DNA of 64,000 nucleotides from JBNGOQ01 sp050589645 (GCF_050589645.1 NZ_JBNGOQ010000004.1:124001-188000); one strand, 5' to 3'. Positions 8,082 to 16,743 are shown, counted from the stretch's first letter. Translations and numbers: made by a program. Notes: generated from the letters alone by a model not told the origin.

Positions 8082-11000
8082 TTAAATGAATTCTGGAACT
8101 ATAGTGTCGTTAATATATACGATGATCAAATTTTCGATGGCATACCCCATAGCTTTCAGCGCATCGCCATATTGGTGCAACTGCTGCCCATAGGAACTGT
8201 TCCGCTCTCCCGTTTTATAATCTATGACCGTAGCGATATCTTGCTGTATCATCACCCTATCCGGTCGCAAAATTAATCCATTTTTAGTTATAATGTCCTG
8301 CTCATTTTTGATTACGTTCCCTTCTTGATAATACACCTTGAGTTGTGGATGATCAATCACCTGGAGCACTTTGGATTTCAGAACATCCAGTTCGTCGGCC
8401 GTAATATCCCCATTTTGAAGGAAATGCTCAAAGGCAGGGCCAATATCCTTTTTGGTTTCAATTTGACCCAGCAGGGCATGCATGAGGTTGCCCTGGGAAA
8501 GCGCCTGTTCCCGCTGGGTATCCCAAAGCAGCCCAGCTTTTGAAAGAATATTGAAACTTGGCCGGTCCTTAAAGGAATAGGAGTAGGGAATGTTTTTCTT
8601 TTGGGCACCGGCTGTGTGCGGGCCCGGATTTTCATTCAAAACACCGAACGCATAGGTTTTCTTTTGACCCTCCCAATGTTTTATGTCCTGAAGGTAATGA
8701 ATGAACAGGCCGGAATAATACCGCGTATTGGGCTGCCCGCTCCTATCCAAGTGTTCCTCAGAAATAATGAACAAGGCCTTTTTTGCCCTTGTAAGTGCCA
8801 CATATAATATATTGAAGGCATCCAGTTCCAATTTATGCTGCTCCTCATGGAATAGTTCCCCGACCTTTTCACCATACCCAATGACCTCTTGTTTTTTGTT
8901 GATGAGTACTTCTTTGAAGCCGGCAAAAAAATCGCTTCGTACAGGCACCCAAAGTTTGGGCGCTATCTCTTCGTAGATGAACGAATTGGCGAAAGGAAAA
9001 ATAACAACCGGAAATTCGAGCCCCTTGGCCTTGTGTATGGTCATTATTTGGACCGCATCAATGTTTTGTGGGGCCACAATGCTCAGGCTGTCTTTTTTCT
9101 TATCCCAATAACTCAAAAAAAGTTGCAGGCCTGTCCCCTCTTTTTGCTCCACTTCCAGTACCGTATCCATAAGATAGGTGAGGTAGGCATCGGAACCTTC
9201 CCCCAATTGAAATAGTTTAATCGCATATTCCAAACCGTCATAGACCGCAGACCTTTTTAAATAGTCCAGATCAAAACCATACTCACCTAGGAGCATCTCC
9301 CGAAGGTTTCCAAGATGCTGCTGTATGAACGTATGTCCTTGCCCGTCTTTTTCGGCCAGAAAATAAAGGATGGCATAGGCCGTTGCCCGATCTTTGGGTT
9401 GATCACAGTACTTGAGAAGGTTGATTAAAAATTTGATTTTTGGACTGCTCAGCAGCAATAAGGTTTCCGAGGATATTAAGGGAATACCCTCATGGGCCAA
9501 CGCAGCTGCCAACAAAATACCGTGTTTGCGTTTCCGGGTAAGAATGCATATGTCCTTATAGGCATACCCTTTGGCCCGTACTTCCTGAATTGTCTTCAAT
9601 ACTTCATGGGCATAGGACTCGTCCAAGGCATTTTCTTTTTTTTCGAGAAAGGTGAGCTGCACCAAGCCACCCTCGGAGGTATTGAATTTTTGCTGGTTGC
9701 CCTCCAGGAACATCCTATTGTAGATTTCATTGTTCAAAAAGGGGCTCGTTCTGGAAAAAAAATCGTTGTTGAATTCAACAATTTCCCTTGAACTTCTATA
9801 GTTGGTAGGCAAGGATGCCAATTTGGGAGGGATTACAAAGGGATTTATATATAGGTTTATGAGGTTCAAGAACTGCTCTGCCTTGCCGCCCCTCCATCTG
9901 TAAATGGCCTGTTTGGCATCGCCAACAAGGAGCAAGGAGCCCTTTTGCCCTTGTTCGTTTTCACTTTCCAGTGCATTACTGATCAAAGGAATGAGGTTTT
10001 TCCATTGCATTTCGGAAGTATCCTGGAACTCATCTATAAAGTAATGTCTGTATTTTTCTCCCAGTCGTTCATAGATGAAGGGCGCGGGTTGATTTCGAAT
10101 TTCATTGGAGATTATGGTGTTAAAGGAAGAGATGGGTAACTGGTTCCGCTCCTTTATCAAGGTGTTCACCTCTTGTTGAATAGCGTTCAGCACAGTTAAG
10201 GGCAGCACGTTCTGATAGCTGTTTTTGAGAAACGCCCTATGGTACAACTGCTCCTTTACACTTAGATATAGGTCCAGAATTTTTGGGGTAATTTGATCAG
10301 AAGGTAGTGATACTCCAGACTTTAGGATATTGCCCTCCCGAAGATTCTGCTCCAGTTTATTGTTATAAAGTTTCGCAGGATCAAATTCCCTGGCGATAAT
10401 TTTCTTGAAATGGTTGGGCAGGGTCTCGCGAGGGAAGTCGTCCGCTTCCAGGCCGTGTTCCTGAATAATGTCGAGCACTGCCTTGCACTTTTCAACCGCC
10501 TTTTCCCCGGCCTGGTTCATTTTGGCCAAAAGGATTTTCTTCAAAGCTGCAAAATCCGTAAGTCCCTTATTGTCCATTGCCTTTACATGTGGCACGTGGT
10601 TTTCATTAAATAAGAGCTTGCCAATTTTGATCAGATCCGGGGTTGGATCCCAACTTTTGTCCTCGGCTATTTTTTCCAAGGCAAAATCTATCAACAATTT
10701 GGTCAGTTGCACATCGGTACCCGCTCTGTGAACGAGACGCGCTACGGCTTCGTCCAACAATAGATCGGTATCCAGGACCACTTCAAAATTTTGTGGGAGT
10801 TTTAGGTCTTTTGCAAAAGTGCGCAACAACCTATGGGTAAACTTGTCAATCGTTGAAACATCAAAGAAGGCGTAGTTGTGCAAGATTTCCTTCAAAAGCC
10901 CTTTGGCCCTTTCTTGTAAGGTTTTGGGGTCGGTTTGCAGTTCTTTGCAAATCATCTGGAACATATCCTTGCTCCCTTGGGGTGTGGGATCTTGTCCAAA

Positions 11001-11192
11001 CTCGAACAAACTGGTAAGGATGCGTTGCTTCATTTCGTTTACCGCTTTATTGGTAAACGTAATGGCCAAAATTTTTCGAAAACTTTTGTTGGAGGGCGAG
11101 GCCAGGACAATTTTCAGATAAGCCGAAACCAGGGTGAATGTCTTTCCCGAACCCGCTGAGGCATCATATATTTTGAAAGCAGCTTCCTGCAC
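8082..11192 (-). CDS. AddA-like UvrD/Rep helicase-nuclease
   Basis: 1036 residues, superfamily 1A helicase with a C-terminal nuclease. Walker A ASAGSGKT (11-18), motif Ia ITFTNKA, Walker B/motif II DEFQD (387-391), motif III GDAKQAIYRWRGG near 430, motif V/VI TIHKAKGLEFPVV and LYVALTRAKKAL, and the nuclease motif VIDYKTGE (Asp991). Together with the AddB-like protein it should form a RecBCD/AddAB-type complex that unwinds and degrades double-strand ends. The start is GTG at 11192: the codon before it is a TAG stop and no ATG precedes the Walker A motif. It heads an operon with kbl. Confidence 0.9.
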   Translation of the reverse strand: MQEAAFKIYDASAGSGKTFTLVSAYLKIVLASPSNKSFRKILAITFTNKAVNEMKQRILTSLFEFGQDPTPQGSKDMFQMICKELQTDPKTLQERAKGLLKEILHNYAFFDVSTIDKFTHRLLRTFAKDLKLPQNFEVVLDTDLLLDEAVARLVHRAGTDVQLTKLLIDFALEKIAEDKSWDPTPDLIKIGKLLFNENHVPHVKAMDNKGLTDFAALKKILLAKMNQAGEKAVEKCKAVLDIIQEHGLEADDFPRETLPNHFKKIIAREFDPAKLYNNKLEQNLREGNILKSGVSLPSDQITPKILDLYLSVKEQLYHRAFLKNSYQNVLPLTVLNAIQQEVNTLIKERNQLPISSFNTIISNEIRNQPAPFIYERLGEKYRHYFIDEFQDTSEMQWKNLIPLISNALESENEQGQKGSLLLVGDAKQAIYRWRGGKAEQFLNLINLYINPFVIPPKLASLPTNYRSSREIVEFNNDFFSRTSPFLNNEIYNRMFLEGNQQKFNTSEGGLVQLTFLEKKENALDESYAHEVLKTIQEVRAKGYAYKDICILTRKRKHGILLAAALAHEGIPLISSETLLLLSSPKIKFLINLLKYCDQPKDRATAYAILYFLAEKDGQGHTFIQQHLGNLREMLLGEYGFDLDYLKRSAVYDGLEYAIKLFQLGEGSDAYLTYLMDTVLEVEQKEGTGLQLFLSYWDKKKDSLSIVAPQNIDAVQIMTIHKAKGLEFPVVIFPFANSFIYEEIAPKLWVPVRSDFFAGFKEVLINKKQEVIGYGEKVGELFHEEQHKLELDAFNILYVALTRAKKALFIISEEHLDRSGQPNTRYYSGLFIHYLQDIKHWEGQKKTYAFGVLNENPGPHTAGAQKKNIPYSYSFKDRPSFNILSKAGLLWDTQREQALSQGNLMHALLGQIETKKDIGPAFEHFLQNGDITADELDVLKSKVLQVIDHPQLKVYYQEGNVIKNEQDIITKNGLILRPDRVMIQQDIATVIDYKTGERNSSYGQQLHQYGDALKAMGYAIENLIIVYINDTIVPEFI

Positions 11193-11267
11193 CTATTTTT
11201 CTTTGCAAAATAAGCATTCCGGGAGAGTTCTTATCAATTTAATAGTGGAATTTAGTCCATAAAACCG

Positions 11268-11275
11268 TAATTTTG
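11268..11275 (+). promoter_or_regulatory. -7 promoter box of the superoxide dismutase gene
   Basis: TAATTTTG matches TAnnTTTG exactly and lies 36 bases before the ATG. No clear -33 TTTG stands 19 bases upstream, so this promoter may depend on an activator. Confidence 0.6.
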
Positions 11276-11311
11276 GGAAACAGGAAAAATTAACGTAAAA
11301 ACAAATAGATC

Positions 11312-11920
11312 ATGGCTTTTGAACTACCTAGATTACCCTATGCGTACGATGCATTGGAACCTCATATTGATGCGAGAACAATGGAGATTCATCATACCAA
11401 ACACCATAATGGATATACCACAAAATTAAATGGCGCCATTGAAGGAACGGATTTGGCAAACCAATCGATCGAGGCTATTTTGCAAGATTTGGATATGTCC
11501 AATGGCGCAGTGCGCAACAATGGGGGAGGCTTTTTTAACCACGCCCTTTTTTGGGAAGTAATGTCACCCAACGGTGGCGGAAGCCCCACTGGAGAATTGG
11601 CCGATGCAATCAACACCGCTTTTGGTTCCTTCGAGGGTTTTAAGGATGCTTTTTCCAAGGCGGCAGCAACAAGATTTGGCTCCGGATGGGCTTGGTTGTG
11701 TGTGCACAAAGGAGGTGCTGTAGAGGTATGCTCTACAGCCAACCAGGACAATTCACTAATGCCGGGCATCGGTTGTGGTGGCCACCCAATTTTAGGCCTG
11801 GATGTTTGGGAACACGCCTATTACCTAAACTATCAAAATAGGCGTCCTGACTATATCAGTGCCTTCTTTAATGTTATCAATTGGGAGAAAGTCAGCGAAA
11901 ATTACGCTGCGAACAAATAG
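11312..11920 (+). CDS. Superoxide dismutase, Mn/Fe family
   Basis: Converts superoxide to oxygen and hydrogen peroxide in the cytoplasm. 202 residues, standard length. Predicted metal ligands are His27, His77 (in FFNHALFW), Asp164 and His168 (DVWEHAYYL). Gln145 in NQDN, the second-sphere glutamine from the C-terminal domain, is the arrangement of Mn-type and cambialistic enzymes, whereas Fe-type enzymes place a Gln in the N-terminal half. The common HxNH motif reads FFNH here. No signal peptide is present. The gene has its own promoter and terminator and is not in an operon. Confidence 0.96.
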   Translation: MAFELPRLPYAYDALEPHIDARTMEIHHTKHHNGYTTKLNGAIEGTDLANQSIEAILQDLDMSNGAVRNNGGGFFNHALFWEVMSPNGGGSPTGELADAINTAFGSFEGFKDAFSKAAATRFGSGWAWLCVHKGGAVEVCSTANQDNSLMPGIGCGGHPILGLDVWEHAYYLNYQNRRPDYISAFFNVINWEKVSENYAANK

Positions 11921-11940
11921 GATTTTAAATCAGATTTTGA

Positions 11941-11973
11941 AAAGCCATTCTGCGATTGCGGGATGGCTTTTTT
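11941..11973 (+). terminator. Terminator of the superoxide dismutase gene
   Basis: AAAGCCATTC and GGATGGCTTT form a stem with one mismatch, followed by a T-run, 21 bases after the stop codon. Confidence 0.8.
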
Positions 11974-12004
11974 GCTTTTCACAAAAGAAGTAAAATAGAA
12001 AAGG

Positions 12005-12081
12005 AAAATAGAAAAGGGTGGAGAAGCCTCCACCCTTTTCGTCCCAAATCTTACCATAAACTTAACCTACTTATGCTATGG
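12005..12081 (-). ncRNA. Tandem small RNA, copy 1
   Basis: Minus-strand transcript of about 75 nt predicted from structure. A promoter with TTTG (12114-12117), a 19-base spacer and TAATTTAG (12087-12094) lies 5 bases before a conserved 39-base block that begins CCATAGCATAAGTAGG and ends GGTAAGATTTGGG. The block is followed by an A-run, a hairpin (GGGTGGAG/CTCCACCC, GCTT loop) and a U-run. Compared with copies 2 and 3 the block has one C-to-T change. The stem gains a G-C pair and keeps pairing, which supports an RNA rather than a peptide. The family is not recognised; a known Bacteroidota motif such as Flavo-1 cannot be excluded. Confidence 0.7.
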
Positions 12082-12202
12082 CAATACTAAATTACTGGTA
12101 TTGTGAGAAATAACAAAGGAATTTTAAGAAATTTTAGGGATTGGTAAACAGCGGTTTCCAGCAGTTTTATGTCTAAATGTGAGCTAATCGGTTGATTATC
12201 AG

Positions 12203-12277
12203 CAATAAAAAAGGCGGAGCGAAGCTCCACCTTTTTTCCCCAAATCTTACCATGAACTTAACCTACTTATGCTATGG
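12203..12277 (-). ncRNA. Tandem small RNA, copy 2
   Basis: Second copy, starting 196 bp from copy 1 on the minus strand. The -7 box TACATTTG (12283-12290) is a perfect consensus and again stands exactly 5 bases before CCATAG. The 39-base 5' block is identical to that of copy 3. The terminator stem is GGTGGAGC/GCTCCGCC with a TTC loop, so it differs in sequence from the other copies but pairs throughout (one G-U). A six-T run ends it. The flanking DNA between copies is not conserved, so selection seems to act on promoter, 5' block and terminator only. Confidence 0.72.
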
Positions 12278-12409
12278 TTCTCCAAATGTATGCTATAGCC
12301 AATCGATGAAAAAAGGTTTTAGATGAATGTCCCTATAATCGGATGAACTACCATTTTTTAAAAAATGTTCTGGGAAATGAAAGTAGCGAGCGGATATCGA
12401 GGCGGGTAG

Positions 12410-12486
12410 AAAAATAAAAAAGGTGGAGAAGTCTCCACCTTTTTTGCCCCAAATCTTACCATGAACTTAACCTACTTATGCTATGG
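12410..12486 (-). ncRNA. Tandem small RNA, copy 3
   Basis: Third copy, 209 bp from copy 2 and about 105 bp beyond the purF stop. The -7 box TACTTTAG (12492-12499) stands 5 bases before the conserved block; no good -33 element is seen. The stem is GGTGGAG/CTCCACC with an ACTT loop, followed by six T. Within the block only CCAT and ATGG can pair (4 bp), so most of the 5' part should be single-stranded and free to bind a target RNA or protein; that role is inference. Confidence 0.7.
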
Positions 12487-12590
12487 CGAGTCTAAAGTAA
12501 ACGGCTTTGCTCGCGAGTGGTTAAAAACCCGACGAAAAGCATGAATTATCGATGAAATGCATAATTTTGTGCAGTTTATCGACAAAATTG

Positions 12591-14489
12591 TTAATAGGCC
12601 CTTTGGTTCTTTCCCTCGTAAAAATTGATGAAAGCCCGATTTACCACTTTGTTTCCACCCGGCGTGGGGTAGTTTCCGGTAAAGTACCAGTCCCCTAGAT
12701 TTTTTGGACAGGCCTCATGAAGATTTTCAATGGTCTGGTAAATGATCTGTACTTCCGCTCTAATATCTACAGGACTCAAAAGTTCACCTATTTTACGGGA
12801 AATTTCGTGGGCCGTAAAGGGGGCATAGAATTCCTTCACGTGATTCACAACCTGTTGCTCGGCACAGTTGAGCTGTTGTAGGCATTTTTGATAGATTTCG
12901 TCAACGAGCTGCATGGAATTTTTCTCCTTGTGCAGGGCCAAGGCCGCCCGGAAGGCAATAAAGTCCTCCAATTTTGCCATGTCAATACCATAACAATCGG
13001 GGTAGCGTATCTGCGGTGCGGAGGACACCACCACGATCTTTTTAGGGGAAAGCCGGTCCAGGATACGAAGGATACTTTTCTTTAAGGTGGTGCCCCTTAC
13101 GATACTGTCATCGATAATGACCAAGTTATCGCCTTCCTCGACAGAGCCATAGGAAATATCGTAAACATGCGCTACCAGATCGTCCCTACTACTGTCCTGG
13201 GTGATGAAGGTACGCAACTTGGCGTCCTTTATGGCCACCTTTTCTATTCTGGGGCGGATATCCAAAATCTTATGAAGTTCTTCCTTGGTAATCGATGCTC
13301 CTTTGGAAAGAATCTGTTCCTCTTTCTTCTTGTTGAGGTAGTTCTGAGCCTCCTTTACCATACCGAAAAAGGAGGTCTCGGCGGTATTGGGAATATAGGA
13401 GAACACCGTATTCTTTATGTCGTTTCCAATAGCGGATAGTATCTGGGGGAAGAGCAATTTCCCCAGCAGTTTTCGTTCTTGATAGATTTCTTTGTCGCTT
13501 CCCCTGGAAAAGTAAATACGCTCAAAGGAACAAGCCTTTCGTTCCCGGGGCTTCAATATCTCAGAAATGAACACTTCGCCCTTCTTTTTAACGATGATGG
13601 CATGGCCCGGATCCAATTCCTTGACAGCCTCGTATTTTACGTTAAAGACGGTCTGTATGGCGGGCCGTTCAGAGGCCACTACCACCACTTCGTCATCCTG
13701 GTAATAGTAGGTGGGCCTTATTCCGGAGGGATCACGGAGAACAAAGGAATCCCCATGCCCCAAAAGGCCGGTCATGGCATAACCTCCATCCCAATTCTTG
13801 GACGCTTTTTTCAAGATCTTTGTCAGGTTCAACCTTTCCGCAATCAAGGGAGACGCTTCCCGTTTATTGTGACCTTCCTTCTTAATTTGTTTGTACAGTT
13901 TAGCAACGGCATCATCCAGAAAGTGACCTATCTTTTCCATCACGGTGACGGTATCGGCCATTTCCTTGGGGTGCTGTCCCAGCTCGACCAAATTTCCGAA
14001 AAGCTCGTTTACGTTGGTCATATTAAAATTCCCGGCAACAATGAGGTTCCTGTGCATCCAGTTGTTCTGTCTTAAAAACGGATGTACGCTTTCTATACTG
14101 TTTTTGCCAAAGGTGCCGTAACGCACATGACCCAACAAAAGCTCCCCGATATACGGCATATGTTTTTTTTGAAGCGTAACGTCCTGCTCGTATTCCGGAT
14201 GCTTCAGCAGGGTGTTGTTGATACGCTCATTGATCTGGTCAAAAATGTCCTGTATGGGTTGTGACTGCACCGATCGTACCCTGCTCATGTATCTTTCCCC
14301 AGGCGCCATATCGAGTTTAATACTGGCGAAGCCTGCACCATCCTGTCCACGGTTGTGCTGTTTCTCCATCATGAGGTACATTTTGTTCACCCCATAAAAG
14401 GCCGTGCCATACTTTTCCTTATAATACTCCAAGGGTTTCAACAGACGGATCAAGGAAATCCCGCATTCATGCTTAATGGCGTCACTCAT
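12591..14489 (-). CDS. purF: Amidophosphoribosyltransferase (class II glutamine amidotransferase), long Bacteroidota form
   Basis: Transfers ammonia from glutamine to PRPP in the first step of purine synthesis. The 632 residues are longer than E. coli PurF (about 505), as is usual in Bacteroidota. The catalytic nucleophile is Cys9 (HECGISL) after processing or directly near the N-terminus. Glutaminase features are QHNRGQDGAGFAS and LGHVRYGTFG; the phosphoribosyltransferase PRPP loop is VIIDDSIVRGTT. The extra length lies mainly between these domains (residues about 340-410) and at the C-terminus. It is downstream of the PfkB kinase gene but behind a terminator, so it probably has its own promoter. 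purN lies two genes upstream. Confidence 0.9.
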   Translation of the reverse strand: MSDAIKHECGISLIRLLKPLEYYKEKYGTAFYGVNKMYLMMEKQHNRGQDGAGFASIKLDMAPGERYMSRVRSVQSQPIQDIFDQINERINNTLLKHPEYEQDVTLQKKHMPYIGELLLGHVRYGTFGKNSIESVHPFLRQNNWMHRNLIVAGNFNMTNVNELFGNLVELGQHPKEMADTVTVMEKIGHFLDDAVAKLYKQIKKEGHNKREASPLIAERLNLTKILKKASKNWDGGYAMTGLLGHGDSFVLRDPSGIRPTYYYQDDEVVVVASERPAIQTVFNVKYEAVKELDPGHAIIVKKKGEVFISEILKPRERKACSFERIYFSRGSDKEIYQERKLLGKLLFPQILSAIGNDIKNTVFSYIPNTAETSFFGMVKEAQNYLNKKKEEQILSKGASITKEELHKILDIRPRIEKVAIKDAKLRTFITQDSSRDDLVAHVYDISYGSVEEGDNLVIIDDSIVRGTTLKKSILRILDRLSPKKIVVVSSAPQIRYPDCYGIDMAKLEDFIAFRAALALHKEKNSMQLVDEIYQKCLQQLNCAEQQVVNHVKEFYAPFTAHEISRKIGELLSPVDIRAEVQIIYQTIENLHEACPKNLGDWYFTGNYPTPGGNKVVNRAFINFYEGKNQRAY

Positions 14490-14502
14490 TGTCTATATAA
14501 AT

Positions 14503-14528
14503 TAAAAAAGCCCTGAAAATTCAGGGCG
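14503..14528 (-). terminator. Terminator between the PfkB kinase gene and purF
   Basis: On the minus strand a perfect 8-bp stem GCCCTGAA/TTCAGGGC with a 2-base centre is followed by six T. It lies just after the kinase stop and 14 bases before the purF ATG, so read-through or a promoter inside the gap must feed purF. Confidence 0.8.
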
Positions 14529-14532
14529 TGTT

Positions 14533-15459
14533 TTATTGTAGTTCAATATCAAATTGTGTCAATTCCTTAAATTGGCGCAGCCGTTGGGCCACTTCTTTTT
14601 TCTCCAGGTCCAGCATGCGTTCCGTACCAAATCGCTCCACGCTGAAGGAAGCCAGATTGGAACCGTGGATAATGGCGTTCTTTAGACTGTTGAACGAAAC
14701 GTTTTCGGTCTGGGTCAAATATCCAGAAAAACCGCCCGCAAACGTATCACCCGCACCAGTAGGGTCAAAAATTTCCTTTAGCGGGAGTGCCGGTGCAAAA
14801 AAGATGTGCTCCTTATGGAACAAAAGCGCACCGTGCTCCCCTTTTTTGATTACCACAAATTTGGGACCCATTTGTTGGATTTTGGCAGCCGCGGTCACCA
14901 AGGAATATTCATGGGTCAACTGCCTGGCCTCTTCATCATTGATTGTAATAACATCGATGCGTTTGATTACCTGGGTAAGTTCGTCCAAAGTGTTGTCCAT
15001 CCAAAAGTTCATGGTGTCGAGCACAATGAGTTTTGGCCTTACTTCCATTTGATCGATCACGCTCATTTGAATATTGGGATGAAGGTTCCCTAACATTACG
15101 ACATCCGCATCCTTATAGTTTTTAGGGACTACCGGGTTAAAATCCGCCATTACATTCAGTTCTGTGACCAAAGTATCCCTGGAATTCAGATCGTTGTGAT
15201 ATTTGCCGCTCCAAAAGAAGGTTTTGCCCCCCTTCACAATTTCAATGGCGGAAATATCGATATTTTGATCGGCTAGGAGATCTAGGTATTCCTGAGGAAA
15301 GTCCTCACCAACCACGGAGACTATGGCGGATTCTATGTCAAATTGTGCAGCTGCAAGACCAATAAAAGGGGCTGCACCGCCCAAAATCTTATCCGTTTTG
15401 CCAAAGGGCGTCTCTATGGCGTCAAAGGCGACGGACCCTACGATTAAAAGTTTACCCAT
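14533..15459 (-). CDS. PfkB family carbohydrate kinase
   Basis: 308 residues from ATG 15459; ribokinase fold. N-terminal LLIVGSVAFD, a GGAAPF substrate/glycine motif, and the C-terminal PfkB signature DPTGAGDTFAGG with the catalytic Asp and anion hole. These enzymes phosphorylate sugars or nucleosides with ATP; the position upstream of purF makes a nucleoside or ribose substrate possible but does not prove it. A longer reading frame would add 17 residues, but the promoter box TATATTTG at 15479-15486 lies inside that extension, so the shorter start is preferred. Confidence 0.88.
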   Translation of the reverse strand: MGKLLIVGSVAFDAIETPFGKTDKILGGAAPFIGLAAAQFDIESAIVSVVGEDFPQEYLDLLADQNIDISAIEIVKGGKTFFWSGKYHNDLNSRDTLVTELNVMADFNPVVPKNYKDADVVMLGNLHPNIQMSVIDQMEVRPKLIVLDTMNFWMDNTLDELTQVIKRIDVITINDEEARQLTHEYSLVTAAAKIQQMGPKFVVIKKGEHGALLFHKEHIFFAPALPLKEIFDPTGAGDTFAGGFSGYLTQTENVSFNSLKNAIIHGSNLASFSVERFGTERMLDLEKKEVAQRLRQFKELTQFDIELQ

Positions 15460-15478
15460 GTAATCCAAAAATTTGCTG

Positions 15479-15486
15479 CAAATATA
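15479..15486 (-). promoter_or_regulatory. -7 promoter box of the PfkB kinase gene
   Basis: TATATTTG on the minus strand, exact TAnnTTTG match, with a leader of about 15 bases to ATG 15459. It decides the start codon choice for the kinase. Confidence 0.6.
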
Positions 15487-15537
15487 CGTTTTTGAACAGC
15501 TATTCGCCATAAGGGCAGGACTAAATTTTAGGCTGGG

Positions 15538-16173
15538 TTATTTGCGCCCGAAGTCCGCCGGAATTTCACCCCACGCCTTGGTCTCCCATTTTACGACTTC
15601 CGTGCTGTAGGTGTTGGCTTTCAGCCAAGCTATCGCTCTGCGGACCATATCAAAAACCGCTTTGTTTTTTGGGGTTTCCACAAGTTTGCTGTTGCAGGTT
15701 TTTTTACGCACCCAGCTCATGGCGGTCCGGGAATCGGAGTAGATGATCCTGTTGCTATGGTGTTGCTTTAAGTAGGCAAGTCCGTGAACCAGCGCCAAAA
15801 ATTCCCCGATATTGTTGGTCCCTTGTTCAAATGGCCCCTGCTTAAACAGTTCTTTTCCAGTTTTGGTGTCCACCCCACGGTATTCCATGACCCCCGGGTT
15901 TCCACTAGATGCCGCATCTACGGATATGGAGCGGAAGTTGGGCGCTCCAATTTTCAACAATTGCGCCTTGGAAAGGGCTGACTGCCCCGTTTTTTTCCCC
16001 TTGTAATCGGCATAGTTGCCGTTATAGGCCTTTTTGGCTTCCGCAAAGGAAGGAAAGGATTTGTACTGGGCCCCTTTATGGCCCGCAATGGCCGCTTTGC
16101 AATCTTCCCAGCTAGTGTATATCCCCGGGCGCTTGCCTTTCCAGACGGTATAAAACTTTTCCTTTTTGGCCAT
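15538..16173 (-). CDS. rnhA: Ribonuclease H with N-terminal viroplasmin domain
   Basis: Cuts the RNA strand of RNA-DNA hybrids (primers, R-loops). 211 residues: an N-terminal viroplasmin/RNase H1 hybrid-binding domain (FYTVWKGKRPGIYTSWEDC, FPSFAEAKKAY) and a C-terminal RNase HI domain from about residue 80. The four metal-binding acids are visible in SVDAASSGNPG, NNIGEFLAL, YSDSRTA and the final PADFGRK. This two-domain form is common in Bacteroidota. The ATG is 6 bases after the purN stop, so the two are cotranscribed. Confidence 0.92.
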   Translation of the reverse strand: MAKKEKFYTVWKGKRPGIYTSWEDCKAAIAGHKGAQYKSFPSFAEAKKAYNGNYADYKGKKTGQSALSKAQLLKIGAPNFRSISVDAASSGNPGVMEYRGVDTKTGKELFKQGPFEQGTNNIGEFLALVHGLAYLKQHHSNRIIYSDSRTAMSWVRKKTCNSKLVETPKNKAVFDMVRRAIAWLKANTYSTEVVKWETKAWGEIPADFGRK

Positions 16174-16179
16174 AGCGGG

Positions 16180-16743
16180 TTACAATAATAACTTTTCAAT
16201 AATTTTCGGGAAGTGTTCATATTCCAAACGATGCACCTTTTCGGCAATAGTTTCAGGGGTATCTGTCTGCAGAATAGAGGTCTCTGCCTGATGGATGACA
16301 GCACCCTCGTCATAGGCGTTGTTTACATAATGGATGGTAATCCCCGTCTTCTCTTCCTTGTTTTCCTTTACCATTTGGTGCACTTTAAAACCGTACATGC
16401 CCTTGCCCCCGTATTTGGGCAATAGGGCCGGATGTATATTGATAATCCTATTGGGAAAGGCGTCAATGAGTTTTTCGGGTACTTTCCACAAAAAACCAGC
16501 AAGTACAATGAGGTCGGGATCAAAAGTTTTTAGAATGGACAAAACGCAGTCTGTCTCATAGAAGGCGGTCCTGTTAAAAAACAAAACATTGATTTTCAAT
16601 CGGTTGCACCGATCTATTACCTGGGCGTCCCTCTTATTGGTCAAGACGCAGCTTATGTTGATTTTTGGATTGTCCCTAAAATAGTGTGCTATATTTTCCA
16701 CATTGGAACCTGACCCGGAAGCAAAAAGAACAATCTGTTTCAT
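16180..16743 (-). CDS. purN: Phosphoribosylglycinamide formyltransferase
   Basis: Transfers a formyl group from 10-formyl-THF to GAR, the third step of purine synthesis. 187 residues, slightly shorter than E. coli PurN. Visible motifs: FASGSGSNVENI for phosphate binding, LAGFLWKVPE, and INIHPALLPKYGGKGMYG containing the catalytic Asn and His, then the conserved Asp in YDEGAVIHQ. First gene of a minus-strand group with rnhA and divergent from acpP across 159 bp. A TACTTTAG box at 16781-16788 is a possible -7 element. Confidence 0.95.
   Translation of the reverse strand: MKQIVLFASGSGSNVENIAHYFRDNPKINISCVLTNKRDAQVIDRCNRLKINVLFFNRTAFYETDCVLSILKTFDPDLIVLAGFLWKVPEKLIDAFPNRIINIHPALLPKYGGKGMYGFKVHQMVKENKEEKTGITIHYVNNAYDEGAVIHQAETSILQTDTPETIAEKVHRLEYEHFPKIIEKLLL

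Noticed and set aside
13479..14075. A 198-codon plus-strand frame inside purF
   Set aside because: Antisense to a well-supported gene, no promoter, and no recognisable protein features.
14089..14162. Search for an SD-like ribosome site deciding starts in purF and neighbours
   Set aside because: Starts in this genome lack AGGAGG-type sites, as is usual in Bacteroidota, so they gave no information.
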